From Streptomyces bambusae (lineage in GTDB: Bacteria; Actinomycetota; Actinomycetes; Streptomycetales; Streptomycetaceae), in the NCBI RefSeq assembly GCF_019400985.1, contig NZ_WTFF01000024.1, positions 1-38,538 on the forward strand: DNA of 38,538 nt, in the 5' to 3' direction. Numbering within the stretch: the stretch's first letter is position 1; every line of letters starts with the position of its first letter. The notes under the pieces are model-generated. The model saw nothing but the letters and a program-made list of their open reading frames with translations. It was not told the DNA's origin and ran no database searches. Made by a program: the position numbers and the translations under genes. Shown here one piece after another: positions 32,616 through 38,538 of the stretch.

Positions 32616-33116
32616 ATGTCAAACGATTTCGCCCGTTCGGGTGAATGGAGCCGTGCGGAGCTGCTGGCGCGCGTCGTCACCGAGAGCCAGCGGCACTACG
32701 CCGAGTACTCGGTCTTCAACCAGGCGATGGCCGACCACGTGGGCCTGCACCCCACGGACATGCAGTGCGTGGCCCTGCTCGACCTGGAGCCCGGCCCGGT
32801 CAGCACGGGCGACATCGCCCGCCTCACCGGGCTGACCTCGGGCTCGGCCACCCGCCTCGTCGACCGCCTGGTCAAGGCCGGCATCGTCGAGCGCCGGGCC
32901 GACCCGCACGACCGCCGCCGTTCGCTCGTGACCCTCGCCCCGTCCGCCCGCACCCGTATCGCGCAGGCCTGGGAGACCCCCGGCCAGGCCTTCGGCGCGG
33001 TCCTGGCCTCCTACTCCGACGCCGAGCTCTCCGTCATCGCCGACTACCTCCACCGCACCGCCGAGGTCGGCCGCGCCCAGGCCCGTCGCCTCGCCTCCGG
33101 CGAGACCGGCGCCTGA
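32616..33116 (+). CDS. MarR-family transcriptional regulator
   Basis: A 166-residue MarR-family winged-helix regulator. The DNA-binding core is VSTGDIARLTGLTSGSATRLVDRLVKAGIVERRADPHDRRRSLVTL (about residues 62-108), with the DRR wing motif. The flanking helices (ELLARVVTESQRHYAEYSVF and AELSVIADYLHRTAEVGR) form the dimer interface. ATG 32616 follows AAGGAGA. It is divergent from the NmrA-like gene, with two identical-motif palindromes between, so autoregulation and repression of that gene are likely. The ligand is unknown. Confidence 0.93.
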   Translation: MSNDFARSGEWSRAELLARVVTESQRHYAEYSVFNQAMADHVGLHPTDMQCVALLDLEPGPVSTGDIARLTGLTSGSATRLVDRLVKAGIVERRADPHDRRRSLVTLAPSARTRIAQAWETPGQAFGAVLASYSDAELSVIADYLHRTAEVGRAQARRLASGETGA

Positions 33117-33150
33117 AGCCCTTCCCGCCGCCGGCTCTGACGCGACCGCC

Positions 33151-33188
33151 GCCCCGGCCCGGTCCTGGCGCCCCGGCCCGGTCCGGGC
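33151..33188. repeat. 19-bp tandem duplication after marR
   Basis: GCCCCGGCCCGGTCCTGGC (33151-33169) and GCCCCGGCCCGGTCCGGGC (33170-33188) are adjacent copies, 34 bp past the marR stop. The 136-bp gap around them is otherwise low-complexity. Confidence 0.7.
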
Positions 33189-33227
33189 GTCCCGGCCGGG
33201 CCCGGGGTCCTCCTGACCGGCCTCCCG

Positions 33228-33273
33228 GCTCAGCCGGTCGCCTTCATCTCGCTCAGCCGGTCGCCTTCATCGC
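33228..33273. repeat. 23-bp tandem duplication spanning a stop codon
   Basis: GCTCAGCCGGTCGCCTTCAT plus CTC (33228-33250) is followed by the same 20-mer plus CGC (33251-33273). On the minus strand the second copy encodes the last residues and stop (33253-33255) of the 99-aa gene. The first copy repeats that end, with its own TGA, out of frame. Confidence 0.9.
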
Positions 33274-33552
33274 GCTCAGCCCCTTCTGCAGCCCCTCCTG
33301 ATCCATCACCGGAGAGACCTCGATCTCCGCGTTGAACTGCATGAACAGGTCCTCCACGAGCGGCGGGATCTGAGCGCTGTCGTTGAGGTCGAAGACGATC
33401 CAGCAGGTGCGGACCCCCTCCGACAGGCCGAAGTAGGCGGCCTCCGGCTTGACGGCGTCCACCAGCCTCTTGACGCTCTGGGGCAGCGCCCCGCTCTTGA
33501 GCCCCTCGTTGCCGGCGGGGGTGTCGATGTGGGCCCGGAGCATGACTCTCAT
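33253..33552 (-). CDS. Small hypothetical protein, 99 aa
   Basis: A 99-residue protein: MRVMLRAHIDTPAGNEGLKSG, then LPQSVKRLVDAVKPEAAYF, SEGVRTCWIVFDLNDSAQIPPLVEDLFMQFNAEIEVSPVM. The alternating strand/helix pattern resembles small dimeric alpha+beta barrel proteins (DUF3303/ABM-like), but I cannot assign it firmly. ATG 33552 has AAGGAG 6 bp upstream. It has no signal or membrane segment. It is transcribed after the F420-type oxidoreductase (66 bp gap) and may share its transcript. Its last codons and stop are tandemly duplicated. Confidence 0.7.
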   Translation of the reverse strand: MRVMLRAHIDTPAGNEGLKSGALPQSVKRLVDAVKPEAAYFGLSEGVRTCWIVFDLNDSAQIPPLVEDLFMQFNAEIEVSPVMDQEGLQKGLSAMKATG

Positions 33553-33618
33553 GCGTGACTCCTTCCGTCACGACCACCGTCCGACGCGTCCCGGGCACCG
33601 GCAACATCTGGCCACCCG

Positions 33619-34332
33619 TCAGTGGCCGCCCCACGCCCCCGGACCGCCCGCGCCCTGGATGTGGAAGTTGAAGTCGGTGTGCCCGAGCGCGCCCATCAGC
33701 CGGAGCCAGATGGGCAGCAGCATCTCGGTGCCGCGCGCGGTCTCGATGCCCCCGAGGTCCAGCACACCCGATTCCGGCCAGCCGAAGGAGTGCAGCAACT
33801 CGCGCGCCGTCTTCTTGGCCTCGGCGTCGTCCCCCGACAGGAACACGTGGTGCTCCCCCGCGACCCGGCCGGGGTCGACCATGACCAGGCAGTTCATGGT
33901 GTTCAGGGTCTTGACCACCCGCAGCCCGGGGAAGGCCCGCTGGATCTGCTCCCCGAGGCTGTCGCTGTCGACGGGGTCCAGCCCGGGCGGGAAGCCGCGC
34001 GAGAAGTCGAGCGGGTTGGCGACGTCGAGCAGCACCTTGCCGTCCAGGTGGGCCGCGTCGGCAGCGGTCAGCGCGTCGATGCTGGCCTTCCCGCTCGTCG
34101 CGTTGACCAGGCAGTCCGCGTGGGCGGCGGCCTCCGCGAAGGTGCTCAGCCGCACCCGGGGATGTTCCTCCTGCCATGCCGCGTACGGTCCGACCCCGGT
34201 CGGGGTGGTCTCCGTACGGGCGAGGGTGGCGGCCGGGTCGCGGGTGCCGATGACGACGTCGTGGCCGAGGGAGTCGAGCTTGGCCGCGAGGGTGCGGCCG
34301 ACGATTCCGGTGCCGAGGACGGCGTAGCGCAT
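33619..34332 (-). CDS. NAD(P)-binding oxidoreductase, F420:NADPH-reductase-like
   Basis: A 237-residue Rossmann-fold protein of the NADPH-dependent F420 reductase/ketopantoate-like superfamily. The dinucleotide motif is MRYAVLGTGIVGRTLAAKL (G-x-G-x2-G), followed by the NADP-type segment DVVIGTRDP and, further on, VLLDVANPLDF, VVKTLNTMNCLVMV and HVFLSGDDAEAKKTARELL. The C-terminal helical cap carries LPIWLRLMGALGHTDFNFHI. The substrate could be F420 or another small redox cofactor. ATG 34332 has GAAGGGAA upstream; a longer start at 34365 lacks support. Confidence 0.87.
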   Translation of the reverse strand: MRYAVLGTGIVGRTLAAKLDSLGHDVVIGTRDPAATLARTETTPTGVGPYAAWQEEHPRVRLSTFAEAAAHADCLVNATSGKASIDALTAADAAHLDGKVLLDVANPLDFSRGFPPGLDPVDSDSLGEQIQRAFPGLRVVKTLNTMNCLVMVDPGRVAGEHHVFLSGDDAEAKKTARELLHSFGWPESGVLDLGGIETARGTEMLLPIWLRLMGALGHTDFNFHIQGAGGPGAWGGH

Positions 34333-34463
34333 GACGGGGGTTCCCTTCGTCCGGTGCCGGCACACGAACCGGTGCCGGGCACGCCCCGGTGCATCGTGTC
34401 CAGTGTGGCGAGGAGGCCACCGAAGATGAAGGTGTCCCCGCGCCGGACCGTACCGACCGGGGG

Positions 34464-35969
34464 TCAGCTGCCGGACGAGGCGCGCCTTTCGGACACACTC
34501 GTTCGGCTCTGGCCGCCACGCTCGCCCCCACGCACGCCTTCGCGCTCACCCCCGCGCTCACCCCCACCTTCACGTTCACGTTCACGCCGCCCGCGCCGCT
34601 TGCGCCTCCCCCGGCGCCCCGGCCCGCCGTCCGCACCGCCGCGCCGGCTGCGCCCGTCCAGCCCGATCCACACCCGCACCTCGGTCCCCCCGAGCACCGA
34701 ACGCCCCAGCCGTACGTCGCCGCCCGTGGACTCCGCGACCCTGCGTACGATGTCCAGCCCGAGCCCCGTCGAGCCGTCCCGCGCCCCGTCGTTGCCGCGC
34801 CGCAGCGCCGCGTCCGGGTCGGCGATGCCGGGGCCGCCGTCGGAGACCAGCACGATCACCGCGTCCCCGGCGTCGTGGACGTCCACCGCGAACGGGGTGC
34901 CCTCGGGGGTGTGCCGGAAGACGTTGCCCAGCATCGCGTCCAGCGCGGCGGCCAGTTCGGGCCGGGCGACCGGGATCCGTACCGTGCGGTCCACGCCCGC
35001 CAGCCGGACCGTGCGGCCCTCGTCCTCGGCCAGCGCCGACCAGAAGTCCATCCGCTCGCGGATCACCTCCGAGGCGTCGCAGCCGGCGCCGGCCCCGATG
35101 CCCTGGTTCGCGGGCCGCTGCTCGCGCGCCGTACGGATGATCGTGTCCACCTCGCGCTCCAGCTGCTCCACCGCCGCCCGGGTCTGCTCGGCCGCGGGGC
35201 CGTCCCCGAGCGAGGCGGTGTTGAGCCGCAGCACCGTCAGGGGTGTCCGCAGCCGGTGGGAGAGGTCGGCGGCCAGTTCCCGCTCGTTGGCGAGGAGCTC
35301 GACGACCTGGTCCGCCATGGAGTTGAACGCCACCGCCGCCGAGCGGAGCTCCTTGGGGCCGGCCTCGGGCACCCGCGCGCCGAGACGCCCCTCGCCGAGC
35401 TGGTGGGCGGCGTCGGCGAGCCGCTCCGCCGGCCGTACGAGCCGGGCCCCGAGGCGGTCCGCGACCGCGACCGAGCCGACGACGAGCGCGAGCCCGACGC
35501 CCGCGAGGACCAGCCAGGCGGTGGCGACGCCGTTGCTGACCTCGCTCTCCGGCACGTAGATCTCGACCACCGCGATGTCGCCGGACCCGATCGCGAAGGG
35601 CTGCAGCAGCGCCGAGCCGCCGCCCGCGACGGAGGCGGTGGTGGCCCGGCCGTACTCACGCGTGCGCGCCACGTCGCCGTCCGCGGCCCGGGCCCGGCCG
35701 ATGGTCACCGCGGCGCTGCCGCCGATCGCGGGCACGTGCACGGCCATCCGCTCGGCGGCGCCCATCTGGGTGGACTCCACGGCCCGGCGCAGCTGTTGCG
35801 GGTCGGTGGTGATGGAGAGGGTCGGCCCGATCGTGGCGGCCTGCCGCTCGGCGTTGGAGAAGGCGCGGTCGCTGGCCATCTCCTGGACCACCAGCCCCAG
35901 CGGCACGGCGAACGCCACGACGACCATGGCGGTGACCGCCAGGCACACCTTCACCAGGGCCCATCTCAT
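34464..35969 (-). CDS. Sensor histidine kinase
   Basis: A 501-residue membrane kinase. TM helix 1 is at ~5-29 and TM helix 2 at ~150-170, with an extracytoplasmic sensor of ~120 residues between. HAMP spans ~171-225, HisKA has the phospho-His at H238 (ADLSHRLRTPL), and the HATPase has N-box N349 (MLGNVFRHT), VSDGGPGI around D377 and TGLGLDIV. HATPase homology ends near residue 437. The remaining ~60 residues are an extreme Arg/Glu/Gly tail (RRGRREREREGGGERGGERE). It lies 112 bp downstream of its response regulator gene on the same strand, a cognate two-component pair. The stimulus is unknown. Confidence 0.93.
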   Translation of the reverse strand: MRWALVKVCLAVTAMVVVAFAVPLGLVVQEMASDRAFSNAERQAATIGPTLSITTDPQQLRRAVESTQMGAAERMAVHVPAIGGSAAVTIGRARAADGDVARTREYGRATTASVAGGGSALLQPFAIGSGDIAVVEIYVPESEVSNGVATAWLVLAGVGLALVVGSVAVADRLGARLVRPAERLADAAHQLGEGRLGARVPEAGPKELRSAAVAFNSMADQVVELLANERELAADLSHRLRTPLTVLRLNTASLGDGPAAEQTRAAVEQLEREVDTIIRTAREQRPANQGIGAGAGCDASEVIRERMDFWSALAEDEGRTVRLAGVDRTVRIPVARPELAAALDAMLGNVFRHTPEGTPFAVDVHDAGDAVIVLVSDGGPGIADPDAALRRGNDGARDGSTGLGLDIVRRVAESTGGDVRLGRSVLGGTEVRVWIGLDGRSRRGGADGGPGRRGRRKRRGRREREREGGGERGGEREGVRGGERGGQSRTSVSERRASSGS

Positions 35970-36081
35970 CGTGCTCGGCCCGCTCCGCCGCGGCAGCGGC
36001 CCTCGTCACGGCCACCCGCGCGGCGCACGTCCGCGGTCGCCGCCGTCGTGGTCCGCGGCCCGCCGGCCACGCGTGCGACGC

Positions 36082-36771
36082 TCACGCCGGCGGCTCCAGC
36101 TTCACCCCGACCCCCCGCAGCGTGTGCAGGTAGCGCGGGTTCGCTGCGGTCTCGCCCAGCTTGCGGCGCAGCCAGGACAGGTGGACGTCGATGGTCTGGT
36201 CGTCCCCGTACGACTGCTGCCACACCTCGGCGAGCAGCTCGCGGCGGGCCACGACCACCCCGGGCCGCCCGGCCAGGAAGGCCAGCAGGTCGAACTCGCG
36301 CCGGGTCAGGTCCAGTACCGCCCCGTCCAGTTCGGCCGTCCGCCGCAGCGGGTCGATGGCCAGGCCGCCGACCCGCAGCACGCGCGAGGGCGGCTCGGCC
36401 CCGGCGGCCGAACGGGCCCGGCGCAGGACGGCGGCCATCCGGGCGGAGAGGTGTTCCACGGAGAAGGGCTTGGTCAGGTAGTCGTCGGCGCCGGCGTGGA
36501 GCAACCGGACGATCTCGGCCTCGTCGTCGCGCGCGGTCGCGATGATCACCGGGACGTCGGTGATGCCGCGCAGCATCTTCAGCGCCTCCGACCCGTCCAG
36601 GTCGGGCAGTCCGAGGTCCAGCACGACGACGTCGAAGCGGTGGTGGGCGACTTCGCGCAGCGCCTCCAGGGCCGTACCGACGCTCCGCACGGTGTGGGAC
36701 GCCTCGGTCAGGTGCCGGATCAAGGCGGAACGTACGAACTGGTCGTCCTCGACCACGAGCACACTTGCCAT
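36082..36771 (-). CDS. OmpR-family response regulator
   Basis: A 229-residue response regulator. The receiver domain (1-~118) has acidic D9/D10, phosphoacceptor D52 (VVVLDLGLPDLDG), T79 and K101 (YLTKPFS). The C-terminal winged-helix DNA-binding domain (~130-226) includes LTRREFDLLAFLAGRPGVVVARRELLAEVW and DVHLSWLRRKLGE. ATG 36771 is the start; a longer frame to 36948 would overlap the divergent secreted-protein gene. It lies upstream of the sensor kinase and 79 bp from the divergent gene at 36851, a plausible target. Confidence 0.94.
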   Translation of the reverse strand: MASVLVVEDDQFVRSALIRHLTEASHTVRSVGTALEALREVAHHRFDVVVLDLGLPDLDGSEALKMLRGITDVPVIIATARDDEAEIVRLLHAGADDYLTKPFSVEHLSARMAAVLRRARSAAGAEPPSRVLRVGGLAIDPLRRTAELDGAVLDLTRREFDLLAFLAGRPGVVVARRELLAEVWQQSYGDDQTIDVHLSWLRRKLGETAANPRYLHTLRGVGVKLEPPA

Positions 36772-36850
36772 GGCCCGCACCGTACGCCATTCGGGGGACG
36801 CCTGGAGGTGCCGGGCGGTCTCCGGTACGAGTGGTGCAGTATGTGCCTCC

Positions 36851-37408
36851 ATGCACAGAGGACTTGTACACGCGTTCGCCTGGCTGCTGGCGACCGGGGC
36901 GGCGGTGACGCTGTCCTGGTGGGGTGTGCACACGGTGATGTCCGGCACGGCCTACGACCGCCCGCTGGCGGTTCCGCTCACCACCCGGCCGCTGTCCTCC
37001 TCGACGAACGGCTCGGAACCGTCCGCGCCGCCCGCCCCGTCCGGTTCGGCGGGCTCCCCGGCCGCGTCGCCGGCGTCCCCGTCGGCCGCGCCGTCCGCCT
37101 CGCCCCAGTCCTCCGGTCCGGGCACCCCGAAGCCCTCGTCCGGTAGCCGGTCCGGCCCGGGCCAGGCCGGCGGGAGCGCGGACAGTGTGAAGGGCTGGAC
37201 GGTCGCGGGCGGCCGGGTCGTCCTCGACCTCGGTCCGGCCTCGGCCGAGCTGGTCTCGGCGGCGCCGGCGGCGGGCTGGCGGATGCAGGTCTGGAAGCAG
37301 CCCTACTGGATCCGGGTCACCTTCACCCGCGACAACCGCGAGGTCTCGGTCTTCTGCACCTGGCACGACCACGCCCCGGCCGTCGAGCTCGACGACCGCA
37401 CCATCTGA
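36851..37408 (+). CDS. Secreted/membrane-anchored hypothetical protein
   Basis: A 185-residue protein with an N-terminal hydrophobic segment (LVHAFAWLLATGAAVTLSWWGVHTVM) acting as signal or anchor. A ~60-residue Ser/Pro/Ala-rich spacer (PSAPPAPSGSAGSPAASPAS...) follows, then a small C-terminal domain (VVLDLGPASAELVSAAPAAG, VWKQPYWIRVTFTRDNREVSVFCTWHDHAPAVELDDRTI). I recall similar proteins across Streptomyces, all of unknown function. It has no clear ribosome-binding site and the leader may be very short. It is divergent from the response regulator, so it may be in that system's regulon. Confidence 0.8.
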   Translation: MHRGLVHAFAWLLATGAAVTLSWWGVHTVMSGTAYDRPLAVPLTTRPLSSSTNGSEPSAPPAPSGSAGSPAASPASPSAAPSASPQSSGPGTPKPSSGSRSGPGQAGGSADSVKGWTVAGGRVVLDLGPASAELVSAAPAAGWRMQVWKQPYWIRVTFTRDNREVSVFCTWHDHAPAVELDDRTI

Positions 37409-37454
37409 GACGTCAGTACCGGCTCAGACGGCAGCACCACCTCAGAAGCCGACC
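37401..37454. repeat. Degenerate 18-bp triple repeat over a stop codon
   Basis: CCATCTGAGACGTCAGTA (37401-37418), CCGGCTCAGACGGCAGCA (37419-37436) and CCACCTCAGAAGCCGACC (37437-37454) are three adjacent 18-mers. The first two agree at about 13 of 18 positions and the third is more diverged. Unit 1 contains the stop TGA (37406-37408) of the secreted protein gene. Confidence 0.45.
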
Positions 37455-37470
37455 CGATCAGCTCACGCCG

Positions 37471-38343
37471 TCACCGGAAGACCGAAGGCGGCGGGGCCGG
37501 GGAGGCCACCGCCGTGGCGTCCGCGACGGGCGCCGCGCCGCCCGTGAAGTCCGCGAGCTCCCGCCCGTGCAGGACCCGCCCGGGGTGCGGGTCGCTCGCC
37601 ACCCGGCGGGTGAACTCGGCGACCGGGAGCTCCTGGTCGGCAGCCACGAGAACGGCATTGCCGAAACGTTTCCCCCTGAGCACCACGGGATCCGCCGCCA
37701 GCGCCAGCCGGCCGAACCGGGCCGCGGCCGTGGCGATCTGCCCGCGCAGGTGCGCCAGCGGCGGACCGTCCGCGAGGTTGGCGACGTACCAGCCGGTGGG
37801 CGACAGGGCCCGGCGTACGTCGTCCAGGAACTCGGTGCTCGTCAGGTGCGCCGGGGTACGCGCGCCGCTGAACACGTCCGCGATCACCAGGTCCGCCCAG
37901 CCGTCCGGCACCTTGGCCAGCCCCGCCCGCGCGTCGACCGACCGGACCCGCACCCGCGCCTGCGGGTCCAGCGGCAGGTGCTCGCGTACGAAGGCCACCA
38001 GGCCCGCGTCGATCTCCACGACCTGCTGCGTGGACCGGGGCCGGGTGGCCGCCGTGTACCGGGCCAGGGTGAAGGCGCCGCCGCCCAGGTGGACCACGTT
38101 CACGGGCTGCCGGGCCGGGGCCGCCAGGTCGACGAGGTGGCCGATGCGCCGCTGGTAGGCGAAGTCGAGGTGGGCCGGGTCGGCCAGGTCCACATGGGAC
38201 TGCGGAGCCCCGTCGATCAGCAAGGTGAAGGCGCCCGGCCGTTCCCGGTCCGGCTCCAGCTCCGCCGTGCCGCCGTCCACCCGCGCACTCCGCGGGCCCG
38301 GCGCCGCCGCTCGTCCACCGCTTCGCTGCCTGCCCTTTGCCAC
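37471..38343 (-). CDS. Spermidine-synthase-like methyltransferase-fold protein
   Basis: A 290-residue protein of the spermidine/spermine synthase superfamily. The Rossmann-like SAM-binding region has VVHLGGGAFTLARYTAATRP (G-x-G-x-G-like), QQVVEIDAGLVAFVREHL (acidic residue after strand 2), RVRVRSVDARAGL and DLVIADVFSGARTPAHL. The DGAPQSHVDL segment near residue 40 is typical of this actinobacterial subgroup. Whether it makes polyamine is doubtful; many such proteins have unknown donors or act as SAM-binding enzymes. I chose GTG 38343 (VAKGRQRSGGR) as start; an ATG at 38394 would begin inside adapter-like sequence, so it is excluded. It is convergent with the secreted-protein gene. Confidence 0.87.
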   Translation of the reverse strand: MAKGRQRSGGRAAAPGPRSARVDGGTAELEPDRERPGAFTLLIDGAPQSHVDLADPAHLDFAYQRRIGHLVDLAAPARQPVNVVHLGGGAFTLARYTAATRPRSTQQVVEIDAGLVAFVREHLPLDPQARVRVRSVDARAGLAKVPDGWADLVIADVFSGARTPAHLTSTEFLDDVRRALSPTGWYVANLADGPPLAHLRGQIATAAARFGRLALAADPVVLRGKRFGNAVLVAADQELPVAEFTRRVASDPHPGRVLHGRELADFTGGAAPVADATAVASPAPPPSVFR

Positions 38344-38392
38344 GCCCTCATTATCGCTGGTCAGCGCCGAGGCGGTGGGGGCGGGCGGCAGC

Positions 38393-38538
38393 ATGTCTCT
38401 TATACAAATCTTACGCTGGCGAAGGGTCTACGGGTGTCTAGTGTGGAGGTGGGCGAGGCATTGAAGATATATGATCTAATGACTTATACAGGTATGAAAC
38501 AGAATAAGTAGGACTAGGAGACGTCATCAAGGATAGTA
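38393..38538. other. Sequencing adapter (Nextera) read-through and contig-end junk
   Basis: ATGTCTCTTATACAAATCT (38393-38411) differs from the 19-bp Nextera transposase mosaic end at two bases. TACGCTGGCGAAGG (38412-38425) matches the following Nextera read-1 adapter GACGCTGCCGACGA at 10 of 14. Eight bases later, where the i5 index sits, 38434-38462 align position by position with the P5-side adapter (17 of 29, ending CATT). The last ~76 bases are AT-rich and structureless. This is not genomic DNA; no gene should be called across 38393. Confidence 0.9.

Noticed and set aside
38225..38464. Plus-strand ORF running across the contig end
   Set aside because: It reads antisense through the spermidine-synthase-like gene and then into adapter sequence.

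Overview
The window is GC-rich actinobacterial chromosome with Streptomyces-type codon use, GTG/TTG starts and tightly overlapped operons. From memory of the S. coelicolor gene order, the backbone corresponds to the SCO2770s to SCO2790s: acyl-CoA dehydrogenase, a TetR-controlled acyl-CoA carboxylase/HMG-CoA lyase operon, the desferrioxamine (des) genes, beta-N-acetylhexosaminidase, glmS2, adpA and ornA. I take it to be a core-region contig of a Streptomyces (or close relative) that ends at the right edge of the window. The last ~146 bases are not chromosomal: they match Illumina Nextera adapter read-through.

Layout. 1-327: C-terminal end of a PucR-type regulator. 439-2481: acyl-CoA dehydrogenase and TesB thioesterase. 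2478-3106: a PIN-domain toxin-antitoxin pair. 3188-4000: a phosphatase-like protein. 4225-10791: TetR repressor divergent from accD1-accA1-hmgL-acdH, a branched-chain (leucine/isovalerate) acyl-CoA degradation operon, with a doubled operator in the divergent gap. 10903-18395: the desferrioxamine siderophore locus, with two IdeR/DmdR iron boxes, desE and desF, a strong terminator, then the overlapping desABCD genes. 18513-22001: an accessory block absent from the S. coelicolor order as I recall it. It holds a WhiJ-like cluster (zinc-ribbon-like small protein, HATPase, XRE/DUF5753 regulator, DUF397 protein) and a PadR-alpha/beta hydrolase pair. 22057-26923: hexosaminidase, DUF4429 protein, a 91-aa unknown protein and GlmS, with DasR-like (dre) sites linking amino-sugar scavenging and synthesis. 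27039-28234: GPR1/YaaH-type transporter and universal stress protein. 28531-31202: small membrane protein, adpA and ornA. 31298-31373: tRNA-His. 31430-34332: accessory genes (LacI remnant, NmrA/MarR divergent pair, small ORF, F420-type oxidoreductase). 34464-36771: two-component system. 36851-38343: secreted protein and a spermidine-synthase-like protein.

Most unusual features. (1) Two inverted copies of a ~77-bp GC-rich palindromic repeat lie in frame inside accA1, and a different ~57-bp palindromic element lies in frame inside desA, both in otherwise intact enzyme genes. (2) adpA has no TTA codon, so the usual bldA tRNA control of this developmental master regulator appears to be lost. (3) Five genes, perhaps six, carry short tandem duplications that include their stop codon. 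(4) Several divergent gene pairs have clear palindromic operators (TetR, PadR, MarR, XRE).

How the genes work together: the acyl-CoA carboxylase operon would feed acetyl-CoA and acetoacetate from branched-chain acyl-CoAs. The des operon makes hydroxamate siderophores under iron control and re-imports the ferric form. HexA and GlmS sit on opposite sides of the GlcN-6-phosphate pool. AdpA controls development.
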